Notes under the pieces: generated by a model
Seen by the model: only the letters and a program-made list of their open reading frames with translations
Told to the model about the DNA's origin: nothing
Database searches by the model: none
Translations under genes and position numbers: made by a program
Assembly: GCF_901709675.1 (NCBI RefSeq)
Contig: NC_051088.1
Location: forward strand, 2,276,664-2,340,663
DNA: 64,000 nt
Origin: Syngnathus acus
Taxonomy: Eukaryota; Chordata; Actinopteri; Syngnathiformes; Syngnathidae
Reading direction: 5' to 3'
In this document: piece after piece, positions 45,501-60,500 of the stretch
How the letters are laid out: each line of letters begins with the position of its first letter
Numbering within the stretch: position 1 is the first letter of the stretch

Positions 45501-48500
45501 TAATTTTGTTGTATTATCAAAGTAAAAAATAGACGTACTGAAATCAAAATGTTAAATTAGCTTTCAGGTGTTTCAAGTTAATTAGACGATTCAAGTGATT
45601 AGTTGAATACCCTACTAGTATACTTTTTCATGATATTCTAATATTTTGAGATAGGATATTTGAGTTTTCTTAAGGTGTATGCCATAATCAGCAATATTAA
45701 AATAATAAAAGGCTTGCAATATTTCTGTTGATTTGTAATGAATCCAGAATGTATGACATTTTTGTTTTTTTAATTGTATTACAGAAAATAAAGAAAATCA
45801 CAATATTCTAATTTTCTGAGACAGTCCTGTACCATTTGGCATTCATTTACGGGTATCTTATATTATGCATCGAACTATAACTAAAGTTTACATTTGATAA
45901 GCAATTCAAAAAGTAGTTTCTTAAAAAATATATATATAATAAATGTGCAAAATAGAGATCTGTTTTGGATTTTTGTTGTGATAGAGGTAGGTGTCACATT
46001 TGACAAATGCGTTTATTTCCTCTTGGTGTGCACAAACTACAATTGACCGAAAATTTTAAAAACTGAAAAAGTTATTATCTGTCTTGAGAAACAGAAATTG
46101 ATCAGCTTGAATGAAAGGTTGGCTTGAAAAAAAATATCGTGCATCCCTAACAACAAAAATAAGAGTAGGCTAATAACAATAATAACAGTAATAATAATAA
46201 TAACAATAATAATAATAATAGAGACAAATATACAAGTATCTCTTTTCAAAATACTCAGACACACACGCATAATTCCAATTTGGTTAAGTATAAATTGCAT
46301 TCATCAGATGTTATGTCGAGCCACATGTATCGCACCGCAGCACACAAATGACAGCTTCAAAGTATGTTGCATTGGCATTGATTGGCATGTGATTAATGCA
46401 ATTGCAGCCAATCAGATTAGTAGGTTTGATTATCAGGCTCAATGTAAAAGCTTCGGCGATGCATGCTCGGAGAATCCACCATACCTTTGATCTTCCCTGT
46501 TGAGGGTCAGAAAGCACAGATTACATTACTGCAAAGTTAAAGGTCACTACAAGCACCTTGTGAGTCAAACAACCCAACATTAATGACTTTAAACCTTACC
46601 ATACTATAATATAATAAAATTCATGATGACCGAATGGACCACACGAACAACAACACATTAAGCATTTACGGTTGCAAGGTCAACAGGTATAGAAGTTTCC
46701 CCTTTCATTATTTTACATGCCATATGATGGGAAAATAACCTCCATCAATCTACATGTGATAACCTGGTGGTGTATCTTCAATATTTTGGTACCAATACTC
46801 TTTGAGGTAGAGAGTTTTTAGTTTTTAAAGACTAGAGCTCCTCCAACCAATATTACGGTGGGTTGCCCAATATGTTAAGTGATTTAACTTTTCAACACAT
46901 TTTCCAATGACCCAGAATTAAGAAAGAAACAGGAAGTTACTACCGTATTTTTCGGACTACAAGTCGCGTTTTTTTTTATAGTTTGGGTGGGGGGGGGCGA
47001 CTTATACTGAGGAGCGACTTATATGTGAATTTTTTCACAAATTTTCAAAATAAAAAAAATTTTAAAAAGTGAAACCGCGATGTAGCAAGGGATTACTGTA
47101 ATTTGAATTTCAAGTGACGTCAGCAGAGCGGCGGTTGTTTACATAAAGGACAAAGATTCGATCACGGGATGACGATGGGCCCCACGTACTACCGGCATCA
47201 TGAGCGGCTTTGTAAGTGACACGAAGGACGAAGAGTTTGGAAGATTTAATGATGTGGAGTGACACAGAAGGTTTGAAAACCTATTATGGCTTTTACACAC
47301 GCCCGGTCCTACTCTACGGATTTCTCTTTCACCTCCGTGGATGGAAGTCGGGGGCCGGCGCTCGGCCGGGTGGCTGTCCGGGGACGGTGGATGGGGCTCA
47401 GACATAGCTTTTACGCACACCCGGTTCTACTCTATGGAGCTCTCTTTCACCTCAGTGGATGGAAGTCGGGGGCCGGCGCTCAGCCGGGTGGCTGTCCGGG
47501 GACGGTGGATGGGGCTCGGACATGGCTTTTACGCACGCCTGGTCCTATTCTATGGAGCTCTCTTCCACCTCCATGGCTGGAAGTGCCACCTCCGGGGATG
47601 GAAGTCCACACCGCCACACGCCTGGAAGTCAACGCCAGTGCTTGGGGCCGTGTGGTGGTGAACTATTTATGTTAGTTATTTGATATATTTTATTTCATGT
47701 AGCAACTTGTATATGTTTTTATCGTTACAGTTCAGTAGTTGTTGGCTCGTTGAACTCTTGTTTTGTTAAATACAGAGCCGTTTACCAAACCCACGTCTTT
47801 CCTGGTACTTTGTTAACGCTACAATATTGTTATAAACTAGATCTGTGGAATAACGACGAGGCTGACGTCAGCCGCGCACGCGCGGCATTGTTGACAAAGG
47901 ACGAGGAATTTGATCGATGGATTTAATGATTTGGAGTGACACAGATTGTTTGATAATATTGTTGTTCATATGATAGTTATTTGATATATACTTTATATAT
48001 CGTTATATGGGTCTGTGGAATATTTAGAACACTTAGACGTCAGCGGCGCGGCGCATACGCGGCATCGTTTCCATAAAGGACGATCGATGGATTTAATGAA
48101 TTGGAGTGACACAGATAGTTTGATAAAAGTGTTATTTATGTAATAGTTATTTGAATAACTCTGAATGTTACGTCAGGGCCATTCTCAGCTCTTCGTTTGT
48201 GTTTATGTCACGTTAGCATACTTATCGTTTAGCCTGTTGTTGCTCGTTCATGTCTGTTTTTGGTGTTGGATTTTGTCGAATAAATTCCCCCCAAAATGCG
48301 ACTTATACTCCAGAGCGACATATATGTTTTTTTTCACTTTATTGTGCATTTTATGGCTAATGCGACATATATTCCGGAGCGACTTTTAGTCTGAAAAATA
48401 CGGTATATATTGAGACAATTTCACCATCACAACTAATACAAGAGTAAGAGGTTGAGACTCCATCTCCATCTGCATTGCTTGGTTCTGGCCAGGCTAAGCC

Positions 48501-51500
48501 AGCAGTCACCATCACAAAGGTCATGTCAATGCAATCAATAAACTAATGAGCCGAGAGCACATAGATCCTGCCAGTAGTTCAGTGCTGTGAAAATTATCTG
48601 CCTTCTCAAATACTTTTTTCATGCATAGTTTCCCCACATTAATGTTTGATATCAAACAAATCTTAATGTCAGACAAAGACAAACCATGAAAACATAAAAT
48701 TGAATTTTCAAATGATAATTTTATTTACCAAGGAAAAAACTATTCAAAGTTACTTGGCTCTGGGTGGAAAAGTATTTGTTCCCTGAACCAAATATAGAGA
48801 TGTACAGATATTGTGGCACTTTTTTTTGCAGAATTACTTTAATTCAGCAACACTGCTTTTTTTCTTTTAATGAATGACCCCATTAAGTTCACGCCACAGT
48901 ATCTGAATGAGATTCAGGTCAGGACTTTGACTTTACTAAACCAAACTGTCAGGTCTAACCGTGTGAATGAGTGTGTGAATGGGAATACGTATCACTAGAT
49001 ATAGTATTCCATTTAAAGCGGTGGGGAACACATAACGAGGTTCTGTGGACGTAATAGGCAAGGATTCTCCATCAGAACACTGGTAGAAGTGAGAATCATC
49101 ACAGAAATCTTTTCGTTATCCCACTGGAAACACCCGACTTTAGAAAACCCTATGGATTTACAGTTGGGACCAAATTGATTAAAATGGGGAACTGGCAGAG
49201 CAAAAATAATATCCGAGATAAGCTCAAATGTAAAGATAAGAAAGGAAGGGAGGTAGCCACACGTATGATTGGGAGTTAAAGGAATTCTCTGGAGCTAGAC
49301 AGAGAACTTTGTTGGAGCAAGGGAATCCAACTCCTAAATTATGAGGCCCTTGGTCAGGATGACCAGTGCTTCACCATCCAATTATTCCTTCACAAACCAA
49401 AACCTTAATTTTTATATATTTATTTTATTTTATTCAGAAGTAAACTGGTGTTGAATATGTACTGCTGAAGAAGCCTCGTACACCAGATTGAGGTAAAAAA
49501 AAAAATGATGACCAAATATTCTACCTCAGGATTTTCCAATGAAGGGCAGTAGTCATGGTTCAAGCAATCACATCGGCCAAATCCTGGAGTCAGTGAAGTC
49601 TTGAATTCAAAGTGGTAGTGTGATGACATGACCACCTCCATATTTGACTGTTTTTTAAATTCGATGCTACATTTATGTCGGATATATTTAGAAACACTAC
49701 TTCTAAAAAATCTACCTTGCGTCTCCGACGGTCTGTTAGAATAGGCCTCTGGGCACACGTGATCAGCTAGGTAGCTTGAGCTATGTCGTTATCTTGCTGT
49801 GACCTTTCTTTTGCTTTCACTGGCCTTCCCTTCTCTATGGCACTCTTTGCACATACAGTGCCTTGCGAAAGTATTCGGCCCCCTTGAACCTTTGAACATT
49901 TCGCGACATTTCAGGCTTCAAACAAAGATATAAAAGTTAAATTTTTTGTCAAGAATCAACAACAAGTGGGACACAATCGTGAAGTGGAACAAAATTTATT
50001 GTATAATTTAAACTTTTTTAACAAATAAAAAACTGAAAAGTGGGGCGTGCAATATTATTCGGCCCCCTTGCGCTAATACTTTGTAGCGCCACCTTTTGCT
50101 GCAATTACAGCTGCAAGTCGCTTGGGGTATGAATCTATCAGTTTTGCACATCGAGAGACTGGAATTATTGCCCATTCTTCCTTGCAAAACAGCTCGAGCT
50201 CAGTGAGGTTGGATGGAGAGCATTTGTGAACAGCAGTCTTCAGCTCTTTCCACAGATTCTCGATTGGATTCAGGTCTGGACTTTGACTTGGCCATTCTAA
50301 CACCTGGATACGTCTATTTGTGAACCATTCCATTGTAGATTTGGCTTTATGTTTTGGATCATTGTCCTGTTGGAAGATAAATCTCCGTCCCAGTCTCAGG
50401 TCTTTTGCAGACTCCAACAGGTTTTCTTCCAGAATGGTCCTGTATTTGGCTCCATCCATCTTCCCATCAATTTTAGCCATCTTCCCTGTCCCTGCTGAAG
50501 AAAAGCAGGCCCAAACCATGATGCTGCCACCACCATGTTTGACAGTGGGGATGGTGTGTTCAGGGTGATGAGCTGTGTTGCTTTTACGCCAAACATATCG
50601 TTTTGCATTGTGGCCAAAAGGTTCGATTTTGGTTTCATCAGCACCTTCTTCCACATGTTTGGTCGGTCTCCCAGGTGGCTTGTGGCAAACTTTAAACGAG
50701 ACTTTTTATGGATATCTTTGAGAAATGGCTTTCTTCTTGCCACTCTTCCATAAAGGCCAGATTTGTGCAGTGCACGACTGATTGTTGTCCTATGGACAGA
50801 CTCTCCCACCTCAGCTGTAGTTATCTGCAGTTCATCCAGAGTGATCATGGGCCTCCCCGCCACGCATTTACTAGCGGAAGCTGTGTCAGAAAGCTCGGTC
50901 GGTGCACACTCAAGTGCGTATACGTAGTATAAGTAGTACGTGCTCTATTTCTATCAGTTCTGAATTTAGAGTGTGGGCTGTGATGTCAGCATTCTCGTAA
51001 TTCGCGCGCTGAGCTTTCAGCTGCAGTTTTACGCTAAAGCCACCCACAAACCTTCCCCTGGAATCCTTCCGCTAAAATGTGTGGCCAAAGGAAAAGAAAG
51101 GTGGACACTGAGTGCCACGTGTTTAAAAAAAGAGTGGACAATTTGGCTCGACCTCAGCAACAGGATCAACATCAACCCGTCACAGATTTAGGTTAACGGA
51201 CCAACACCTCGGCTCTATCCTAAGAAGGAAAAGAGAAGTCACTGCTACTCCTCCCCCACCGTCTGTTGTCTTCCGGGTTAGAGCACGCTGGCGTCAGATT
51301 TGTTGACTGCCGCTTCTGTCCCGGACCGTGTCCGTTACTTGTTTTTCGTTTTCCCGTTTTCAGTGCACCCGTCTCTTCTTTTATTTTTCTCGTGTTGTCT
51401 TCCGTCCACCTCGCATCCCCGCAGCTCCGCTCTCACCTATCTGTTTCCTCTCCCTCGGACTACCAACTACGTTAGCCAGCTAGCCAACAGCCAACTGGCC

Positions 51501-54500
51501 AAAACCACCACCGGACCCTCCTGCCTCCCGACTCGGAGCCTGTGGCCGCCTGCTGTGGACTCGACGGCAGCTCTGGCCCGGCTCTCTGGCCTTCCGTCCG
51601 GCATCCTTGGGGGACGGGCTCCACTCCCTGCGGGCTCGCCAACTGTGGCTCTGCTGTGTGCCGCCGTGGTGCGTTGGGGCCTGCCGTTCGAGCGGGTGCA
51701 GTCGAGGTCGACCGGCATCACCACCTGGTCCACTGCTGCTTTCACACGAGGCTGGGATCCTTCGCCGTCGCCGCTACATCTGACCGGCATTTCACCGATG
51801 GCTCACCCATCTCCTCTTTTTGGACTACCAACCCCCCGTCACCCCCACCTCCCGTACTGGCAACCTCAACAACCTCCGCTCCCGCCCCTCCTGCTCCTCC
51901 ATCCATCTCCTTCGCACTGCTGACCGATGTCTTGTTAACTATAACCTACTGTCTCCACCCCCCCCTCCACTCTTTTTTATTCCATGTAAAGCGTCTTTGG
52001 GTTATTGAAAAGCGCTATATAAATTGAATGAATTATTATTATTATTATAATTGCCACAACAAATTTTACTCCAGACTATGATGCACTAGCAAAAAAAAGG
52101 GAGACCAACACTGTTCCCACTGAAAATGAAGGGGAGTTTCTCTAGTTTGTTGTAAAAATATCCAGTTTGAATGTAATTTGTAAAAATAGCAGGGATTGAA
52201 ACTACCGACCATTCTCATTTTCAAACAATGCAGGATGCTCAAGGACATTGGTGCACCACCTAATCTAAGGACTAATCTTAACTTTTAAAGTTCTTAAGGC
52301 CGACTTTAAGGAAGTGTTTCCCGTTTCCTCACCTCTGTCACCAGGTGTTTGTGAGTTAAAGCTCTGCTCTGATTTTCAGATATCCGTCACAGTGTTGCCG
52401 TTTTGATTTCTTTATTACTTTATTTAGATGTATTCTTTCACTGATTCTTCAAGATGATGTTTTTGGTCAGAATGTTTTCCGTTTGATGTGATTTCACCTC
52501 ATAAGATAAGCATCTTTCATAAATCTGACCTGCAGGCGCTGAAGTGATGGAAACTGTTATTCATAATAACAGTGTCGTATTTATTGAGAATCACTGATGG
52601 CAGTTTTTTGGTGAAATATTTTTTTAATGCTGTTAATAAATGCATTTGTTTTCAAAAAGCTTTTTTTGAATATCCATGCTTTACTACCTACTAAAGGCCA
52701 AAAACCTTTATGCAATGACCTTTACATTGCGTTTTTTCACCTTCGTAATATTGCTAAGATTCGTCCGATCCTCTCGACCGGTGATGCGGAAACTATTAAA
52801 CATGCGTTCATCACGTCGCGCCTGGAGTACTGTAATGCATTATTCTCTGGTCTTCCTAAGTCCAGCATCAAAAGTCTAAGTTAGTACAAAATGCTGCTGC
52901 AAGGCTGCTCTCACGGACAAGAAAATTTGATCACATTACCCCAATATTAGCCAACTTACATTGGCTCCCGGTCCATTTAAGATGTGACTTCAAGGTTCTT
53001 CTATTAACCTATAAATCATTGCATGGCTTAGCGCCTTCATATCTCGTCGACCTAGTTGTTCCGTATGTTCCGTGTCATAACCTTCGTTCGCAAAACGCTA
53101 GTCTTTTCGTGATACCGAGGGCCAAGAAAATGCCTGCAGGGTCTAGAGCATTTTCTATTCGGGCTCCAGAGCTTTGGAATGCCCTACCAATGAATATTAG
53201 AACTGCTACCTCACTAGAAACATTTAAGACACGTTTAAAGACACATTTCTATGATATGGCCTTTAATTAACCTGTAGTGGCCAATTCGGCTGGAGTTTGT
53301 TTTCGCTCCCTCTCCCCATCTCCCCAGGAACGGTGGACGGGCAGCTATCCCGAGTCGTCGAAAACCGAGGCCTGTCGGTGCTTCAACTTAATGTCGAGGG
53401 CCTTACCACCGCCAAACTCGAAGTCCTTCGGCACCTGGCCGACTCCAATGGGGCCGCGGTCCTGCTCCTACAAGAGACGTACTGCACGACCAACAACATC
53501 CTCAAAATCCCTGGGTTTCATCTCGCCGGGTCCATCAACACCAAGCAACACGGTGTGGCAACCTTCGTCCGCACTGGAATAAGCTGGGCAGCCTGTAGCC
53601 AATCCCCACCAGGCTCCAACATCGAGTGGCTGGTTACTAAAATCCAGAAAACCTCAGTCATCAACGTCTACATGCCCCCACCATCGGAGCTAACCACAAC
53701 GTCACTCCCATCTGTAACTGCACCCGCAATCTATGCAGGCGATTTCAACTGCCAGCACAGACTGGGGGTACTCCAGCTGAGTGGCGCTGTGCGAATGGGC
53801 CTCCAACACTGATGCCCTGCTACTGTACGACCCCAAGGAACCCCCAACCTTCTTCTCTGCACGCTGGAACACCACCACCAACCCGGACCTGGCCTTCGCC
53901 ATCTGCCGCAGCAACGACCCAAGACCGGAAAGGCGTGTTCTTGACAGGTTCCCCCGCTCACACCACCGACCTTCCATCATCAAAGTTCCATCACTGGTGG
54001 AACCGGTGCCAGGGAAGCCTGTGAAGAGATGGAACTTCCGATAAGCCAACTGGGAGTCGTATACTGAGGAGACGGAAAGGAGGTCTGCCGGCCTGCCAGA
54101 CCCAGAGTCCACAGATGTGGAAGCAGCCTATGCAGCCTACTGCCAGGTCCTCCTGCGTGCGGCAAAGAAGACCATCCCACGTGGGTACAACAGGAACTAC
54201 ATCCCAGGCTGGGATGGGGAGTGTAGCCGCCTCCTGAAGGAACACCAGAGAGCCAGCTCCAGAGAAGAGGAGGACGCAACGGCAGCAGCACTGCTCGAAA
54301 AGCTGGACGCCACCCGCAAGGCGAGATGGACAGAAGTCATTGAATCAATCGACTTCACCCATTCCAGCCGCAAGGCGTGGCAGACCATCAACCGGCTCAC
54401 AGGCAGAAATACACCAGCCCACAGATACCCAGTCACTGCAGACTCCATTGCCTCCCAACTCCTAAAAAACGGCCGCTTCCCGGATGCAGACAAAGACTTT

Positions 54501-57500
54501 GCACGACTAATATCACGTGAGGTGTCTTGCATCTCAAGAGCGGCCAACGTCGATTTCAATCTCTCGGGAGCCTTTACAGCAGAGGAACTCAGTGAGGTCA
54601 TTAGCAAGCTAAAGCCGGGCAAATCCCCGGGCCGTGACAACATTCACCCGGAGTTCGTCATCCACCAGGGCCCAACAACATCTAGATGGCTTAAAGGTTT
54701 CTTCACGTCATGCTACCGGAGATTAAAGCTCCCGAAGATCTGGCGTAGGGCCTCCGTGACAGCTCTGCTGAAGCCAAACAAAGATGCGGAGGACCCAAAG
54801 TCATACAGGCCCATCTCACTGCTGAGTGTCCCATTTAAGATCTTGGAAAGAATGATACACAGCCGCATAGAGCCAGTGGTGGACTCACAACTCCCACGGG
54901 AACAAGCTGGTTTTCGTCGTGGAAGGTCAACAGCAGACCAGATTACCCTACTCTCCCAAGACATCGAGAACCGCTTCCAGGATAAGGAGAAAGCTGGAGT
55001 GGTATACCTGGCCTTAACTGCCGCATATGACACCGTGTGGCACCGGGGACTCCACCTGAAGCTGCTGAGGACCATACCGCACCGGCACATGGTGCAGTTC
55101 ATTATGGAGACTGTTTCCAACCGCAGCTTTACTCTCCAAACCAGCAGTGGGCAGTGCAGTAGGCTCCGTAGACTGAGGAGCGGGGTACCACAAGGGTCAG
55201 TTCTCTCACCAACACTATTTAACATCTATATATACGACCTACCGGACACAGCATCCAGAAAGTATGGCTATGCAGACGACCTTGCCATCATGCTGAGTCG
55301 ACCAACGTGGAAGGCGACGGAAGACGGCCTGAATGAAGACATGCGCACCATGGCAGCATACCTTCAAAAGTGGCGTCTCCAGCTCAGCGTTGGAAAGACT
55401 GTTGGTGCATCATAGCACCTCAGCACCAGGGAAGCAAGGAGAGAACTGGCAGTGAGCATTGAGGGCAAACGCCTGGAGGTTCAACAAGCCCCGAGGTACC
55501 TCGGCGTGCGTCTGGATCGAACCCTATCCTTCAAACAACACCTCGAAGATCTGAAGGCAAAGGTGACATCCAGGGTTGCACTGATCCGCCGCCTTGCTGG
55601 AACAACGTGGGGATCCTCTGCTAAGATCTTGCGGATATCAACCCAAGCGCTGGTCTTCTCTGCAGCAGAGTACTGTGCTCCAGTTTGGAACAGAAGCCCC
55701 CATGCCAAAAAGGTGGATGTGGCAATTAACAACGCCCTCCGAACTATAACAGGATGCCTGAAACCCACCCCTGTGTCCCTCCTGCCTGTCCTTGCGGGAA
55801 TAGCGCCGGCCAACCTTCGGCGAGAGGCTGCCACCCTCGTTCTCGCCAGGAAGGCAAAAAATAACAACTGGCACATCCTGCACAACACTACAACAACTCC
55901 AGCTCCACCAAGCAGACTCAAGGCACGCCACCCCTACAACATGGCAGCACAAGAGATGCTCAATTCCATCCCTGAAGACATCTCCAGAGATGCCTGGCTG
56001 GCAGCAGCTTGGAAGCAGGAGTGGGAGGCAGCTGGCCCCTCCCTCATGCACCGTTATGTCTGGGAACCAAGAGACGGCGCCATAGGAGGAGACGAACTAC
56101 CTCGCCAGCAGTGGACCACACTGAACCGCTTAAGAACTGGTGTTGGGCGCTTCAACACGTCTATGCGGCAGTGGGGACTGGCGGACAGTGCGGCAAGCGA
56201 GTGTGGAGCCCCCGAGCAGACAGCCGACCACATCATCAACACCTGCCCCCTATATAGACCACCCTCAGAGGCCGGCCTCTTCGACCTGGGACCAGAGATG
56301 CTGGCGTGGCTCTACGTGTTTGATAAATGTGTCACTATTTTAAGAGCGTGATTGAGATGCTGCATAAAGAGGATAGTTGTCAGTTGGAGCTCTGACATTA
56401 TACGAGAGAGAGAGAGAGAGAGGTGAAGCTTCCACCCCACACAGCGACACAGCTGGAGAGGACGCTCTCAATGGTGCCTCGATAGAATGTGGTCATGATG
56501 GCTGGTGGAGCACTTGCTCGCCTGAGTTTCCGCAGGAAGTACAGGCGGCACTGAGTTTTCTTCGCCAGTGATGCAGTGTTGGTGGTCCAGGAGAGGTCTT
56601 CACTGATGTGCACCCCCAGGAATCTGGTGCTGCTCACTCTCTCCACCACAGCACCGTCTATGGTCAGTGGCAGGTGATGGGTGTGACCCTTCCGGAAATC
56701 AACAACAATCTCCTTGGTCTTGCTGACGTTCAGCAGGAGGTTGTTGTCCCTGCACCACGTGGTCAGAAGGTCGACCTCCAACCTGTATTAAGTCTCGTCG
56801 CCCTTGGTGATGAGATCCACCAGTCGTGTCGTCAGCAAATTTCACTATGCGGTTGGTGCTGTAGGTTGCAGTGCAGGCATGCGTCAGCAGGGTGAAGAGC
56901 AGCGGACTGAGCACGCAGCCTTGAGGGGCCCCCCTGCTCAGCGTGATGCTGCTTGAGATATTGTCGCCAACACGTACTACTTGAGGCCTCTGACAGGAAG
57001 TCCAGTAGCCAGTTGCAGAGGTAGGTACTGAGTCCCAGTTTGTCGAGTTTGCAGATGAGTCGTTGCGGTACAATGGTGTTGAATGCAGAACTGAAGTCCA
57101 CAAACAGCAATCTCACATACGAGTCTCTTTTTTCCAGGTGGGTGAGGGCTGAGTGGAGGGCAGAGCAGATTGCATCCTCAGAGGACCGTTTGGCTCGGTA
57201 TGCAAACTGGAAGGGGTCAAGGGTGGGGGGGGAGAATGGATCTGATGTGTGTCATGACAAGCCGCTCAAAGCACTTCATGATGATGGGTGTCAGTGCCAC
57301 GGGGCGGTAGTCATTGAAGCAGGATGGGGCAGTTTTCTTCGGCACAGGTATGATGGTGGCAGCCTTCAAACATGATGGGACGATGGCTTGCTGCAGGGAA
57401 GTGTTAAAGATGTCTGTGAAGACACCCTTAAGCTCCTCAGCGCAGTCCTTCAGAGCTCGACCTGGGATGTTGTCTGGCCCTGCTGCCTTACGGGTGTTGA

Positions 57501-60500
57501 TAGCAGCAAGTGTCCTCCTCACGCAATCGACAGAGAGGCACAGGGGCTGCTCGTGTGGAGGGGGAGGGGTCTTCAGCGGGCAAGTGCTGTTCTGAGCGTC
57601 AAAGCGAGCAAAGAAGCGGTTCAGATCATTGAGCAGAGGGATGTTGCTCTCACAGCTCTGCGGCGCGGGCTTGTAGTCCGTGATGGTCTGAATGCCCTGC
57701 CACAGGCTTCGTGCGTTCCTGCTGTCTTTGAAGTGCGCGGTAATCTTGCAAGTGAATGCCTTTTTTGCTTCCTTGATGCCACGGGACAGGTTGGCCCTCG
57801 CTGTTCTCATGCCAGCCCTGTAGGCTTCGTCTCTGGCCCTCAGCAGCCTGAGGACATCCCGTCAGCCATGGCATCCAGTTAGCCCGAGTGATGATGTATT
57901 TTGTGTGGGTCACATCATCAATGCACTTTGAGATGTAAGAGGTTACAGAGTCTGTATACTCCTCTATGTCTGTCTGATTGTTGTAAGTGGCTGCCTGCTT
58001 AAACATTTCCCAGTCTGTTGTGTCAAAGCAGTCTCGAAGAGCATCAGAGGCTCCCTCACGCCACACTTTTACCTGCTTGCGAACCGGCCTGTATGCTTTC
58101 ACCCTTTGTCTGTATGCGGGCATTAGCATAACAGCGATATGGTCAGAAGGTCCAATGTGGGGGAGGGGGGTGGCTTTGAAAGCGCCTTTATGCGTAGTGT
58201 AGACCAGGTCCAGGAAGCTGTCTCCTCATGGTGGAAAATCAACATGCTGGTGTAGCTTTGGAAAAACAGCCTTCAGGTCTGCATGATTAAAATCTCCAGC
58301 GAAGATGGTGAAACCGTCAGGGTGCGCCGTCTGTTGTTCACTGACAGCCTGGTACAGTTCACTAAGAGCTGTGATCCTGTCGCTTGGAAGGCGGGATGTA
58401 TACCGCGACTCGCAGAATCGCAGTAATTTCCCTTAGCAGGTAAAAAGGACGGCACTTTAAGATCACAAACTCCGCTAGTGGCGAGCAGTGTTTGCATACA
58501 ACCACAGTGTCCTGGCACCATTCGTCACGGATGTAAACAGATTCCTCCTCCTCGCGATTTTCCACCCTTTACAATGGCCCGGTCTGCTCGATAGCATGCT
58601 AGCTGCCCCAGTTGTACAGCAGAGTCCGGAATGTTGACATTCAACCAACTCTCAGTGAACACGAGCACACAGCAGTTACTCACTGTCCGGTTCGTAGATC
58701 TCAGCAGTCGTATGTAATCCATTTTGTTGTCCAGTGAACGAACATTCGCCAGAAGAATGGAAGGTATGGCCGGGCGAGTTGGGTTGGTTGCTAGCCTGAC
58801 CCGGATGCCTCCGCCCTTGCCCCTCTTCTGCCTCCTTGCACACCGCTTCAGACGCTTCTTATCCGGGGGAGGAGTAGCAGGCGAGTCTGGTGTTGTTTCA
58901 GGCCGGAGAAGTCCGAGTTCCTTTAATGTCTCTGTTTCGAAGTCCAGAACGCTGCAAAATTCGCTTTTGCCGATGTCAAGTAGAAACTGCCTGCTGTACT
59001 TGTAGCACGACGTAGTAAGACGAGACGAACATGTAAAACTGTCGGACAAACACTTCTTAAATGAACAAAACATAACAAAATTATAACAATATATTCGAGA
59101 GAAAAATCATGTTATTTTGCCTCATTCAAATCATGCAAAGACTGTCTATCACATCTTAATATCTGAATATTTACCGTATTTTTCGGACTAAAAGTCGCTC
59201 CGGAATATACGTCACATCAGCCATAAAATGCACAATAATATGTCGCATTTTGGGGGAAATTTATTCAACAAAATCCAACACCAAGAACAGACATGAACGA
59301 GCAACAACAGGCTAAATGATACGGTATGCTAACATGACAAACACAAACGAGAAGCTGAGAACGGGCCTGATGTAACAATAACAGTTATTCAAATAAATAT
59401 AACATAAATAACACCTATATCAAACCATCTGTGTCACTCCAAATCATTAAAGCCATCGATCGAGTTGGTCCTCCTTTATGTAAACAAGTCCGACGTCAGC
59501 GCCGCGTTGCAGTTCAAAATTTTCTATAGGCCCATATAACAATATATCAAAGTCAAAGTCCGCTTTATTGTCAATTTCTTCACGTCAAGACATACAAAGA
59601 GATCGAAATCACGTTCCCACTATCCCACGGTGACAAGACATAGTACACAATATACATACAAGTAAACAACACAAAAAGTAAAAACAAGAAGGCACAAACA
59701 ATGAATAAATAAGAGTGATGAATAAATAAAAAATATATATACATATAATAAATAAGAGGAGCAAAACTGGAGCAAGTGTGCATACAGCAGTCAGTCAGAA
59801 TATAGCGCAAAAGTACAGGACGCTACGCAGAAGGGGGGAGAGAGTTCAGGATCCTAACAGCCTGGAGTATGAAGCTGTTGGTGAGTCTGGTGGTGTGGGA
59901 CCGCAGGCTCCTGTACCTCTTCCCAGAGGGCAGAAGATCAAACAAAGAGTGAGCGGGGTGACTCACATCACTCACAATCGTGGTCGCCTTGCGGGTGAGA
60001 TGGGAGGTGTAAATGTCCTTCAGGGAGGGGAGTGAAGCACCAGAGATGGGGACTCGAGTCACTGTGACTTGGACTCGAGTCGACTCGAGTCACTGTGACT
60101 TGGACTCGAGTCGACTCGAGTCGCTGTTTTGATGACTTGTGACTTGACTTGACAAAAATAAAAAAACTTGAGACTCGACTTGGACTTGGAAGTTAAAGAC
60201 TCGGGACTTGACTTGACTTGGGACACGATGACTTGAATGACTTCCGTGTTATTTAGTTTATGTTTTCAGTTTGAATATAAAATTAATAATACATTTAAAA
60301 AAGTAATATCGATAACACGGTAGGAGCGCAGGCTGAGAATGGCGTTGTTATGATTGGATCGCTACCCTGTCAATCAATCAGTCGTGCCCTCTCTACCTAC
60401 CGAACGTGTTTATTGGAGAATCACGCCCCTTTATATCAGACATGCGCAAACATGTCAGCGGGAGCGGTACCTTCGGCCATCGTAATTACCTTTATGACGG

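Larger units (their letters stand above)
44199..46148. mobile_element. hAT-like element with AGGGATGCACGATA ends, decayed
   Basis: Inverted ends AGGGATGCACGATAA (44199) and TATCGTGCATCCCT (to 46148) enclose about 1.95 kb, with similar (AAT)n sequence on both flanks that obscures the target duplication. Inside are a hAT fragment (45396-45560) and a Tc1 fragment (45565-45829). No transposase was recognised. Confidence 0.65.
56400..59090 (-). mobile_element. CR1/L2-group (Rex1-like) LINE, reverse orientation
   Basis: On the - strand an endonuclease region (59073-58300) is followed by linker and reverse transcriptase to 56400. The 3' end is missing in this copy, but a separate 3' fragment of a similar LINE lies at 59552-61470. 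Many frameshifts are present. Confidence 0.85.

Noticed and set aside
51300-52027. Possible gene with 207- and 161-codon frames
   Set aside because: Low-complexity P/S/T/L-rich frames without domain motifs, in a block ending with a LINE-type (ATT)n tail.
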